Source: Acidobacteriota bacterium (GTDB lineage Bacteria; Acidobacteriota; Blastocatellia; HR10; J050). From it: 34,288 nt of DNA. Numbering within the stretch: the first letter of the stretch is position 1; every line of letters begins with the position of its first letter. The DNA lies in the NCBI GenBank assembly GCA_003696865.1, contig RFHM01000249.1, positions 1 through 34,288 of the forward strand, given 5' to 3'. The notes under the pieces are model-generated. The model was not told where the DNA came from. It was given only the letters and a program-made list of their open reading frames with translations, and searched no databases. Below, piece after piece: positions 1 through 8,681 of the stretch. Both the position numbers and the translations under genes were made by a program.

Positions 1-43
1 AACTCCCCTCCGGCCTTTCTTCCGGCTATTATTACCGTGCGAC

Positions 44-1624
44 ATGATGTTCGGCGACCTGAAAAACTTTGGCGACATCGTCCGGCGACACGCTGAGTAT
101 AGTGGGAGTCGGATGGGCATCGTGTTTGAGGACGTGCGATTGACGTGGCGGGAGGTGAACGCCCGCGTCAATCGCATCGCCTCGGCGCTGCAGCGGCGAG
201 GCGTCGGTCACGGTGATCGTGTGGCCATCTTGAGCAGAAACTGTCACCAGTACGTTGAATTGCTTTATGGGTTGGCGAAGATCGGCGCCGTCAGCGTACC
301 CATCAACTATCGATTGACGGAGAGAGAGGTCGCCTACATTTGCAACGATGCTGGCGCCATCATGCTCGTTGCTGGACCGGACTACTTCTCCTTGGCCGAG
401 CAGGTGGCCGGACGGTCACCCACGATCAAAGAAGTAATCGGCCTGGGGAAGGACGTGCCCCGCCATTTGCTGGACTACGAGGCGCTCATTCGGGAGGGAG
501 AGGAGTCCGAGCCGGCCCCCGATCGCCCCATCGAGCCGGAAGATTTGCTGTTATTCCTGTACACCAGTGGGACGACGGGATTTCCGAAAGGCGTCATGTA
601 TACGCATCGGCGAACGCTCATCGGCATGTTCGTCCACGTCCATGCCATTGGGAGCCATTCCAGTCACCGCGTGATGTTACCCGCCCCGCTCTACTCGGCA
701 GCGGGGATTGCCGGGATTTTCTGTGCCGTTTACGTGGGAAGTTTCATCGTCATCATCAATTTTGAGCCTCAGCGAGCGCTGGAGACGATAGAGCGGGAGC
801 GCATCACATTCACCAATCTCGTTCCCACGACGATCCAAATGTTGGTCACTCGAGATGATATCGACCACTATGACCTCTCCAGTCTGAGGGTTCTTCTCTA
901 TGGAGGAGCGCCCATGCCCGAGCCGGTGTTGCGACGCGCGGCCGCCGTCTTTAGGTGCGATTTTCGCCAGACCTACGCGACTTCGGAGACGGGATGTTCG
1001 GGAACGGTGCTGGAACCTCATGAACATCGACTCGCTTTGGCCGATGAGCGCTGGACGAAGCTGCTCATGTCCTGTGGTCGCCCGCAATGCAACGTCGCCG
1101 TGCGCGTTGTCAATGATGCTGGTGAGCGCGTGTCGCCAGGTGAAGTGGGAGAGATCTGCGTCTATGCCGATGGAAATATGGTAGGATATTGGAACAATCC
1201 TCAAGCTACGGCTGAGGCGTTGCGCGATGGATGGGTGTACACTGGCGATCTGGCCACCATCGATGAAGAAGGATACATTTACCTGGTCGATCGGAAACAC
1301 GATATGATCGTCACCGGAGCGCTCAATGTCTACCCCTCAGAAGTGGAGCGCGTCCTATACGAACATCCGGCAGTGTTCGAGTGTGCCGTCATCGGCGTGC
1401 CTCATCCGGTATGGGGCGAAGCGGTGAAAGCTGTGGTCGTGCTCAAACCGGGAGCGACGGCGTCCGAAGAGGAGTTGATCGCTTTTTGTAAGGAGCGGCT
1501 CGCCGGTTACAAGACGCCTAAATCGGTGGATTTCGCCCCACGCCTGCCCAGAAACCCAACGGGGAAAGTCCTCCGACGAGTGTTGCGCGAGCCCTACTGG
1601 AAGGATTATCGACGAAGCATCTGA
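44..1624 (+). CDS. AMP-dependent acyl-CoA synthetase/ligase (FadD-like)
   Basis: 526 aa ORF; P-loop-like LYTSGTTGFPKGVMYTH, YATSETG, DGWVYTGDLATIDEEGYIYLVDRKHDMIVTGALNVYPSEVE and C-terminal NPTGKVLRR, all typical of ANL-superfamily ligases. Confidence 0.95.
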   Translation: MMFGDLKNFGDIVRRHAEYSGSRMGIVFEDVRLTWREVNARVNRIASALQRRGVGHGDRVAILSRNCHQYVELLYGLAKIGAVSVPINYRLTEREVAYICNDAGAIMLVAGPDYFSLAEQVAGRSPTIKEVIGLGKDVPRHLLDYEALIREGEESEPAPDRPIEPEDLLLFLYTSGTTGFPKGVMYTHRRTLIGMFVHVHAIGSHSSHRVMLPAPLYSAAGIAGIFCAVYVGSFIVIINFEPQRALETIERERITFTNLVPTTIQMLVTRDDIDHYDLSSLRVLLYGGAPMPEPVLRRAAAVFRCDFRQTYATSETGCSGTVLEPHEHRLALADERWTKLLMSCGRPQCNVAVRVVNDAGERVSPGEVGEICVYADGNMVGYWNNPQATAEALRDGWVYTGDLATIDEEGYIYLVDRKHDMIVTGALNVYPSEVERVLYEHPAVFECAVIGVPHPVWGEAVKAVVVLKPGATASEEELIAFCKERLAGYKTPKSVDFAPRLPRNPTGKVLRRVLREPYWKDYRRSI

Positions 1625-1635
1625 GGAGAAACAGC

Positions 1636-2481
1636 ATGCGGATCATCGACATCGTCGTGAACCTGTGGACGCCGGAAGTGACCCGTCAATATACCCATAA
1701 ACTCGATGAATTTTGGCGTCGGGTCAAGATTCTCGATCTCACCAAACAAGGTATCCCGCTGGAGGAGCAGATTCGCCGCATGGATGCCGCGGGCATCGAG
1801 AAAGGGTTACTCATTGCCACGACGGGCGGAAAACCGGGTTCTGACGAGTTCTTCGAAAAACCTTACACGGTGATTCAGGATGTCATCGAGCGACATCCGG
1901 ATCGTTTCAAGGGAATAATCGGCGTGAATGCTCATCGCATCATGCCCTGGTTGGAGAAGGTGGAGCGCGCCGTCCGCGAATTCCATTTCGTCGGCGCTCA
2001 TCTCTATCCCCATTGGCACGGTGTTCCCCCGGACGATCGTATCTTTTATCCGTTTTATGCCAAATGTGCCGAGTTGAGGATTCCCATCGAGATCCAGGTG
2101 GGTCATTCAGCGCAAAGCTTCCTGCCCACAGTAGCGCGGCCGATGACGCTCGATCGTGTGGCCATCGATTTTCCCGAATTGAAGATTATCGGCATTCACA
2201 TCGGTTATCCCTGGACCGAGGAGATGATTTCGTTAGCCTGGAAACATCCCAATGTGTTCATCGGCACGGACGCCCATGCTCCTCGTTACTGGGATCGTTC
2301 GCTCGTTCATTTCATTAATACGCGGGGGCAGGATAAGGTCCTGTTTGGTACGGATTGGCCGGTCGTCGACTTCGAGCGCGCCATCCAGGAAATCGACGCT
2401 CTGGAATTGAAAGAATCGGCCAAAAAGAAGTTGCTCTTCGAAAATGCCGTGAGAGTGTTCAATCTCGAGGGGTGGGTATGA
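1636..2481 (+). CDS. Amidohydrolase_2-family (ACMSD-like) TIM-barrel metal-dependent hydrolase
   Basis: 281 aa; HPDRFKGIIGVN, IGIHIGYPW, KVLFGTDWPVVDFE and ENAVRVFNL C-terminus typical of the family. N-terminal HxH motif appears absent (see findings). Confidence 0.85.
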   Translation: MRIIDIVVNLWTPEVTRQYTHKLDEFWRRVKILDLTKQGIPLEEQIRRMDAAGIEKGLLIATTGGKPGSDEFFEKPYTVIQDVIERHPDRFKGIIGVNAHRIMPWLEKVERAVREFHFVGAHLYPHWHGVPPDDRIFYPFYAKCAELRIPIEIQVGHSAQSFLPTVARPMTLDRVAIDFPELKIIGIHIGYPWTEEMISLAWKHPNVFIGTDAHAPRYWDRSLVHFINTRGQDKVLFGTDWPVVDFERAIQEIDALELKESAKKKLLFENAVRVFNLEGWV

Positions 2482-2966
2482 TGAGATTGACGCACGATCT
2501 ATTACTCTTGATACACGTTCTCCTGATCGTCGTGTGGCTGGGAGGGGATCTCGTTGTGTTCTGGTTGAGTATGAGTTTGCTCAACCGAGAACGGCCCATC
2601 GCCGTACGCCTCGATCGGGCGCACATCGCCGAAGAGATCGACCGATGGGTCGTCATAGCCCTCCTGCTCACCATTCCCATTGGATTTTCGCTCGCTCACA
2701 TGAGTGGTTACCGGTTGTTCGAAACGCCGTGGTTGAGTTTGAAGTTGGCCTTCTTCGGCATCATTCTCCTGGTCGGCATAGGGATTCTGACCGGCGCGGC
2801 GGGGACGACGCAGACGTTGGAGCGTATTGCCGAGCGCCAGGGAGACGTCGAGGCACTGGAGGCGCGACTCCGCCGACGCATCCTCGTGATGGCTCCTCCA
2901 GCGGTGACCATTCACGTATGCATCGTCATCATCATCTTCATCGCTTTGACGAAATACCGGTGGTGA
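2478..2966 (+). CDS. Integral membrane protein, about 4 TM helices (CopD/DUF2269-like appearance)
   Basis: ORF track starts at 2355 in this frame, but ATG at 2478 overlaps the upstream stop (ATGA), suggesting translational coupling. Hydrophobic segments LLLLIHVLLIVVWLGGDLVVFWL, WVVIALLLTIPIGFSLAHM, LAFFGIILLVGIGILTGAAG, HVCIVIIIFIAL. Confidence 0.75.
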   Translation: MMRLTHDLLLLIHVLLIVVWLGGDLVVFWLSMSLLNRERPIAVRLDRAHIAEEIDRWVVIALLLTIPIGFSLAHMSGYRLFETPWLSLKLAFFGIILLVGIGILTGAAGTTQTLERIAERQGDVEALEARLRRRILVMAPPAVTIHVCIVIIIFIALTKYRW

Positions 2967-2988
2967 AGGGTAGAAGGAGGATACGCGA

Positions 2989-3204
2989 ATGATCCTGGTA
3001 TGGCTTTTCTGGCTGGAAGTGTTGAGCTTCTCTTTATACGCCCTCTGGCGGCTTTCGGTGAGTGCCAGGGCAGATTCCCTCACCGGATATCAATGGGCTG
3101 ATATGGTCATCTACGGATTGGTGTTCCTTTACGGCCTCTATGGATTCGCCTCGTTCCTTCGTCGCCGGCTGACCGCTCAACCATCGGAAGCCAAGGCCCG
3201 ATGA
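2989..3204 (+). CDS. Small membrane protein (about 2 TM), unknown function
   Basis: 71 aa ORF right after the upstream membrane-protein gene, same strand, GAAGGAGGATACGCG SD-like region; hydrophobic N- and C-halves. Confidence 0.65.
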   Translation: MILVWLFWLEVLSFSLYALWRLSVSARADSLTGYQWADMVIYGLVFLYGLYGFASFLRRRLTAQPSEAKAR

Positions 3205-3277
3205 GAGCGATGATCGCCTCTTCGGTGAGGCGGACGGGCGAACCGTGATCTCATCTTAGCTAATGAAGGAGGTGTGT

Positions 3278-3535
3278 ATGGCCAAGGGCAAGAAACGCCG
3301 ATTGAGCCCGGCCGTGCGGGCGTGGCTCAAAAAGGAGTTGAAGGAGCAACAGGAGCGCTATAGAAAGATCGTAAAAGAGATGGAGGCGCTCGCCCCTCAA
3401 AGGGAGAAATGGATCCAAGAATTCTTCCAGCGGATTCAGACGCGAGGATTTTGCGTCCATGCCGACATTCGTCGTCGCATCAAACCCGAAGAGATCCCTC
3501 AGCGGCCCAAGCGCAAGCTTCGCGTCATCTATTGA
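3278..3535 (+). CDS. Small, very basic, coiled-coil-like protein of unknown function
   Basis: ORF track start 3263, but AAGGAGGTG SD sits just before ATG 3278 (MAKGKKRRLSPAVRAWLKKELKEQQERYRK...). Confidence 0.65.
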   Translation: MAKGKKRRLSPAVRAWLKKELKEQQERYRKIVKEMEALAPQREKWIQEFFQRIQTRGFCVHADIRRRIKPEEIPQRPKRKLRVIY

Positions 3536-3621
3536 CGAGCACGCCCTTTTCACAGACATGGGGCGGTGCTCTTCATTCCATCAGATCACCATGCCAGTCT
3601 CAGCATAGAGAGGAGGAAACG

Positions 3622-4491
3622 ATGGCACGACCTCACATTGAACCATTTTGCGACAGAGATGTTCCGTTCAAGAAGATGACGTTGCCCGGATTCCCTTCGG
3701 GGATGCACTACAAGATGCTCAGTCTGGATAAAGACACGGGTGCGTGTACGATGACCGTTCAGTTCGATGCCGGATACCGGCAGCCTCCTGGATTCAGCTA
3801 TTCGGATATCGAGCTGCTCATCATGGAAGGAGGGTTGCGAGTGGGCGATGAGATGTGCGGACCGGGTACGTATTTCTTTATCCCCGCCGGAGTGGCTCTG
3901 CCCGCCGTATCCACTAAGACGGGCTGTCTGGCCCTGCTCATGTATAATCAGACGGAGCCCAATTTTGTGGAATCCGACGAGGATGGTGACGGCGCCGATC
4001 GTTCCCGGCTCATTCAGGTGAATGCCTACGACGACCTCAGTTGGCAGGTGCCGACATTGATGCCCGCCACGGCACCCGGATGTCTTCTGAAGATTCTTCG
4101 TTGGGATGAGGTGACCGGCGCTCTGTCGTTCCTCTACTGCATGGTGCCCGGATTCTGGCAGGATAATATCTCGTTTCACGATTGTGCCGAAGAAGCCTAT
4201 CATATTTGGGGAACGTCCTGGATCATGCAGTTTGGCGATCTGCCCACGGGCGGATATTTCTGGCGGCCTCCGTATATCAATCATGGGCCGTTCGCCAGCG
4301 AACATGGGATTCTCGCCTTTGGTCGAACGGATGGCGAACTTTATAATCACTTCCACTTCAATCCCTACACGACGCTCAAGGAGAATCGTGAATGGGCGGC
4401 CGAGAAGTTGAAGCATCGAAAGCCGGCCCTCTTCAAATGGATCGTCGCTCACGAGCACAATCATCTGACGGGCAGCGAACTCAAGAAATAG
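3622..4491 (+). CDS. Two-domain cupin-fold protein (ChrR/DUF4437-like appearance)
   Basis: ORF opens at 3409 but AGGAGGAAACG precedes ATG 3622. Two cupin-like halves (GDEMCGPGTYFFIPAG; FGDLPTGGYFWRPPYINHGPF). Confidence 0.65.
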   Translation: MARPHIEPFCDRDVPFKKMTLPGFPSGMHYKMLSLDKDTGACTMTVQFDAGYRQPPGFSYSDIELLIMEGGLRVGDEMCGPGTYFFIPAGVALPAVSTKTGCLALLMYNQTEPNFVESDEDGDGADRSRLIQVNAYDDLSWQVPTLMPATAPGCLLKILRWDEVTGALSFLYCMVPGFWQDNISFHDCAEEAYHIWGTSWIMQFGDLPTGGYFWRPPYINHGPFASEHGILAFGRTDGELYNHFHFNPYTTLKENREWAAEKLKHRKPALFKWIVAHEHNHLTGSELKK

Positions 4492-4667
4492 GCCGCCACG
4501 CTGACTAACGATCAGTGCTGTGGGACGAACAATGAAGTGACGCCCGCGGACGGGTGTCCGGGCGGGGAACGATGGCTTCCCGATCACTGCCCGGTTGGAT
4601 CTGAAAGAACGGGATCGACTGGCCATCATTCCCGTTCGGAGAAGGATAGAATCCAGGAGGATCTGAT

Positions 4668-5120
4668 ATGAGCAAATCTCCACCAGACGCTCTCATACCC
4701 GAGGACGCCATGTCGCCAGAATCGACGAGAGGGGGTGAATCCTCGCGACATCACTTCGTCAACCTGGTGACGCGATATTTCGAAGCTGTCGATGCCAAGG
4801 ATGTCGACGGGACGTTGGCCTGTTTTAACGATGACGCCATTCTCATCGTCCAGACGGATCATCGCCGGTATGAGGGAAAGTCGGCCATCCGGGAGATGTT
4901 CGTTGGACTCTATGAGGATACCGATGAGATGACCCATCGCGTCGTGAATTGGGTCGTCGATCCGGCGGCCAACGCCTGCGCCACGGAGCAGATCTATAGA
5001 GGGAAGTTGAAGGATGGATCCCTCTACGATATGCACAATTGTAATTTCTTCGAGTTCAGGGGCGGAAAGTTTCAGCGCGTGACCATTTTCTTGAGCGGGG
5101 CGAGCCCGCTGCGGTCGTGA
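4668..5120 (+). CDS. SnoaL/NTF2-like fold protein
   Basis: 150 aa with VTRYFEAVDAKDVDGTLACFNDDAILIVQ...YEGKSAIREMFVGLY...HNCNFFEFRGGKFQRVTIFL; AGGAGGATCTGAT SD. Confidence 0.8.
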   Translation: MSKSPPDALIPEDAMSPESTRGGESSRHHFVNLVTRYFEAVDAKDVDGTLACFNDDAILIVQTDHRRYEGKSAIREMFVGLYEDTDEMTHRVVNWVVDPAANACATEQIYRGKLKDGSLYDMHNCNFFEFRGGKFQRVTIFLSGASPLRS

Positions 5121-5244
5121 GCGCGTGCAGCCATCCTGAGAGCGCGTTTCTCTCCTCGAGAAGGGGTGGGAACCACGTGAGGAGCGATCGCGCCTCTCAT
5201 GCCCCCTTTGGGAACTCTTGTCTGATTCGGAGAGGAGAGCGGCA

Positions 5245-6153
5245 ATGAGAGCAAAAAAAAGTACGTCATGGATGACCGGTATCGTCATCGTCATCGGGCT
5301 CGTGATGTGGGCCTGGGGAAAGCCGGGCCATCGACCTGATGGAACGCCGATGGGATCGGGACAAAAGAGCCTGGGCCAGCTTTGGCTGGAGATGCAGGCG
5401 ACGACCCAGGAGACGTTGTACTACATGAAAGGATATGCCTATGCGTTCATTCCCGGGCAGCGGCCACGGCGGTTGTTCGGCCTGGAGGGATATAACATTC
5501 GTCGATTGATCGAGACGCCCGAGAAGGATGGTTATTTCGTCGCCACCCGGGAGATCGTCTTCTACACTGATCCTCGAACGGGCGAAGTCCTCTGGGAGTG
5601 GGAGAATCCGTTCACCGGAGAAAAAGTCGAGGTTTTTCACATCACTAACGACCCGGTCAACTTTCGCGTTCGCATTCGCGATGGCCGGTATTATAGCGTC
5701 TCTCTGGACGGCCGGCGCGAGTTCGGTGAGATGAGACCGCCTCAGGAGTGGGAAGACTTCTATGTGTGGTACGCGGATGTTTTCCCGTTCTACCCGCTCC
5801 CCGGCTGGAAGAAGAATTATACGGCCGCCGAACTCTTTGACTTCTACGTTCCCAAGCGAGCCCAGTACACCCAGGGACCGCCTGAGGTCATGGTCAGTTG
5901 GACGCGAGTCGGCCCCTGGCTCCCCTGGATGCACATGGATGACCATGACGGCGTGATGATCTATCACGCCCGAAGTCGAAGATTCACCTCCTGGAATGAG
6001 CTCCCCGATCACATCAAGCGATTGGTCAAAGAGAAGTATCCGCTGTATATGAGGGCTCCGGATAAGGTCGATCCACATCGACCGAATGCGACCTCCTGGA
6101 CGGTATACATGGAGAAGATGAAGAAGCGAAAGGCTCGCCAAAAGGGACAGTGA
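5245..6153 (+). CDS. DUF1838-like protein with N-terminal membrane anchor/signal
   Basis: ATG 5245 after GGAGAGGAGAGCGGCA; TM-like SWMTGIVIVIGLVMWAWG; KGYAYAFIPGQRPRRLFGLEGYNIRRLI...ATREIVFYTDPRTGEVLWEWENPFTGEKVEVFHITNDPVNF resembles DUF1838 members (from memory, not searched). Confidence 0.6.
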   Translation: MRAKKSTSWMTGIVIVIGLVMWAWGKPGHRPDGTPMGSGQKSLGQLWLEMQATTQETLYYMKGYAYAFIPGQRPRRLFGLEGYNIRRLIETPEKDGYFVATREIVFYTDPRTGEVLWEWENPFTGEKVEVFHITNDPVNFRVRIRDGRYYSVSLDGRREFGEMRPPQEWEDFYVWYADVFPFYPLPGWKKNYTAAELFDFYVPKRAQYTQGPPEVMVSWTRVGPWLPWMHMDDHDGVMIYHARSRRFTSWNELPDHIKRLVKEKYPLYMRAPDKVDPHRPNATSWTVYMEKMKKRKARQKGQ

Positions 6154-6309
6154 GGAGTCGGTCATCGCGGATAAGATATGGTGAGAGTCCAGGACGCAAC
6201 CGATGGGCCATGCACTCTGACGTTCGAACCTCATGCTATTGCTCGTTAACGCCGGTCGAGGAAACCCGATTCATGGCGCGATGAGAGAGATGGGGAAGGA
6301 GAGTGAGCG

Positions 6310-7269
6310 ATGGTGGAACGGCAACTCTGGGTGAGTCCGGTGAGAAGCGTGATGAGGCTCGTCTCTCGTCTGGATGAGGCTCGGCGTCTCTATGAAGAGG
6401 CGTTAGGGCTGACGTGCCTCGCCGAGACGGAGAACATCCCTCCGACCATGCGAGAATTATGGGGGATCGATGGTCATTCGCTTCGCATGGCGCAGTTGGG
6501 CCAACCCGGTGAGCCGTGGGGGACGATCGAACTCATCCAGTGGCCGGGCGCCGATCATCGGCCATCTCCCGATTCTCCTCACCCAGAGGGACTTGGATTG
6601 TTCACTCTGAATTTCCTCACCAAAGACTTGGATCGAGCCATGCAACGACTCGCGTCGCGGGGGGCGTCGTTCGTCTCCTCTCCTCAAGTTTATGAGACGA
6701 TGCCGGGCCGGATCATCCACGAAGTCGTCGCCCGGGCGCCGACTGGCGAACGATGGACGCTCCTCCAGATTGGCGAGAAGATTGACGATGGTCAACATCC
6801 CCTCGGCCGAGCCATCGCGACGGTGGGGACGATGGTCGCTTCGTTGGAAGAAGCGCGGGCCTTCTATGCCGGTATTCTTGGGCTGACCGTCGCACTGGAG
6901 CTGGAAGGGAAGGGAGAGCCGTTCTCCACGCTCCTGGGAGCGCCTCCGGAGACGGAGATGAAGTTGATGTTGTTCACCAGTGGCGAGACCTGGGTGGGGA
7001 AGATCGAGACCCTCCAGCTCAAACTTCCCGGGGGAGATCATCGGTCGACCGGCGATTTCGCGCTCGCCCGGGCCGGGGGCTATTGGATGATGAGCGTCCT
7101 CGTTTCGGGTTTGGATGAACTGATCATTCGTTGTCGCCAACGGGGAGTTCGCTTGCTCCAGGGTCCCCTTGCCGTGGAGCGACCGTTTCTCGGTTCAGCG
7201 CGGGCGATGATCATCGATGGGCCGGGGAACATACGATTGGAGCTCGTCGAGCGCACTGCAGATGCGTAG
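6310..7269 (+). CDS. Two-domain VOC (glyoxalase/extradiol dioxygenase-fold) protein
   Basis: 319 aa with two repeated modules (RLVSRLDEARRLYEEALGL... and TMVASLEEARAFYAGILGL...), each a VOC betaalphabetabetabeta-type start. Confidence 0.8.
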   Translation: MVERQLWVSPVRSVMRLVSRLDEARRLYEEALGLTCLAETENIPPTMRELWGIDGHSLRMAQLGQPGEPWGTIELIQWPGADHRPSPDSPHPEGLGLFTLNFLTKDLDRAMQRLASRGASFVSSPQVYETMPGRIIHEVVARAPTGERWTLLQIGEKIDDGQHPLGRAIATVGTMVASLEEARAFYAGILGLTVALELEGKGEPFSTLLGAPPETEMKLMLFTSGETWVGKIETLQLKLPGGDHRSTGDFALARAGGYWMMSVLVSGLDELIIRCRQRGVRLLQGPLAVERPFLGSARAMIIDGPGNIRLELVERTADA

Positions 7270-7320
7270 ATCGACCGGTGGCCTCACGATACATGCCGGA
7301 CAGGACTCGTGACTCGTGGG

Positions 7321-8289
7321 TTACACCACGATTCCGGCGCGCAGGCGGGCCTGTTCGGAAGACCGCCCATCGAAGGCCATCTTGGGATGTGTGACCATTT
7401 TCATGCGCCTCAGGCTGGCGGGCATATCCGGCCAGAGCTTATTGCTGATGAGAATCATCTGACACTGGCCCGACTTGAGGCGGCGCTTCACATCCTCGAC
7501 GGTAGTGAATGGCCTGACCCGGAAGTTCACCTTCTTGCTGGCAAAGCCCCGCTGATAGTTGGCCAGGATGAGCCCTCCATAGCTGGCGAAATCGTGCTCA
7601 TCGAGGATGATCTCCACCGTGGCCCCATCCCGAAGCGCGTTGATCTCGTCGATCATCGTTTGGGTGAACTTGAGGCCGATGGGAATGATATCGGCATTGG
7701 GATGGGTGACGAGGCGGGTCACTTCACCATATCGCCAATGATTGGTGAATACTTTCAAAGGAATATCTGATGGGATCTCATCGAGCACCTGGATCCGACT
7801 CATGGCCAGACCGGCAACAGTCATCTGCCAGGCGCGACTGATTTGATCGGCCCGTTCGCGAGCTAATGACTCCGTGATATCCACGTAGAAGAAGCGCTGT
7901 TGAGCCCGCTCCCGCTCGAGCGCCAATTGATAGAGCATGCGGGCAAAAGATGTTCCAGCCAACCCGGCGGCGAGAGCTCTGGTCAGCGTCTCCTCGGCGA
8001 GTTTCTGACTCCGGCCGGCGAGGGCCAGATCGTTGGGATAAGAGAGTTCCGTATGGACGATCACTCCTTTGCCATGTTTGAGTTTCAAGATGCCGAACGA
8101 CTCCAGTTCCAGGTAAGCGCGACGCACGATGTTTCGACTCACACCCAACTCCTTCTCCACGTCGCGAATGGAGGGGAGCGTATCCCCAGGGCGGAGTTCG
8201 CCGAGGAGGAGTCCGAGCTTGATGCGATCGATGATCTGGGCGTGCGGGGGAATTTGACTATACGGTTCGAGGTAAAATTTGATTCCCAT
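7321..8289 (-). CDS. GntR-family transcriptional regulator with atypical C-terminal domain
   Basis: N-terminal wHTH: IIDRIKLGLLLGELRPGDTLPSIRDVEKELGVSRNIVRRAYLELESFGILKLKHGKGVIV. SD GGGGAGAACCT before ATG on the minus strand. Confidence 0.9.
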   Translation of the reverse strand: MGIKFYLEPYSQIPPHAQIIDRIKLGLLLGELRPGDTLPSIRDVEKELGVSRNIVRRAYLELESFGILKLKHGKGVIVHTELSYPNDLALAGRSQKLAEETLTRALAAGLAGTSFARMLYQLALERERAQQRFFYVDITESLARERADQISRAWQMTVAGLAMSRIQVLDEIPSDIPLKVFTNHWRYGEVTRLVTHPNADIIPIGLKFTQTMIDEINALRDGATVEIILDEHDFASYGGLILANYQRGFASKKVNFRVRPFTTVEDVKRRLKSGQCQMILISNKLWPDMPASLRRMKMVTHPKMAFDGRSSEQARLRAGIVV

Positions 8290-8407
8290 AGGTTCTCCCC
8301 AATCTAGATCGTGGATGCGTCACATCGGGACCATCTTCTCAGATGGCCTCCGGTTGGCGTCTTCCAGCCCCTCCCTCCAATCTCCTCGGAGGGGGCCCAA
8401 AAAGTCG

Positions 8408-8437
8408 TTGACATTGACGACGAATTGGGAAACAATA
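8408..8437 (+). promoter_or_regulatory. Possible promoter: TTGACA at 8408-8413 with weak -10 ACAATA near 8432
   Basis: -35 hexamer is consensus; -10 is weak; lies between divergent GntR gene and TonB receptor. Confidence 0.3.
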
Positions 8438-8465
8438 CTGTTTGGATTTTAAAACAATTGTGTTG
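8430..8465. promoter_or_regulatory. Tandem operator-like sites AAACA-N4-TGTTT (8430-8443) and AAACA-N4-TGTTG (8452-8465)
   Basis: Direct reading: AAACAATACTGTTT and AAACAATTGTGTTG, start-to-start spacing 22 bp, between the GntR gene and the TonB receptor. Confidence 0.5.
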
Positions 8466-8681
8466 ATTATGCGAGGTCAGTGGAGGCGAAACGACGGTCG
8501 ACGTGAAGTGCTGCATAGACAACATTTTGCAAGAGCGGAGGCCGTTTGTCTAGAGAGACGAAGCTGGTCCGAGGGAGCTGTTGAACCGGGCCGGCTCGCG
8601 CATCGGTGGATTCGCCTCGTTCCCCGGAGATGGAATTGACCTCGCTCGGTCAGCGCGAATCACTTGGAGGGAGGTGGTGAT

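Noticed and set aside
3586-4683. 365-aa minus-strand ORF
   Set aside because: Antisense to the bicupin gene, which has SD and a coherent protein; shadow ORF.
8442-8639. 65-aa plus-strand ORF in the GntR/TonB intergenic region
   Set aside because: Overlaps regulatory-looking sequence, no SD, no recognisable protein character.
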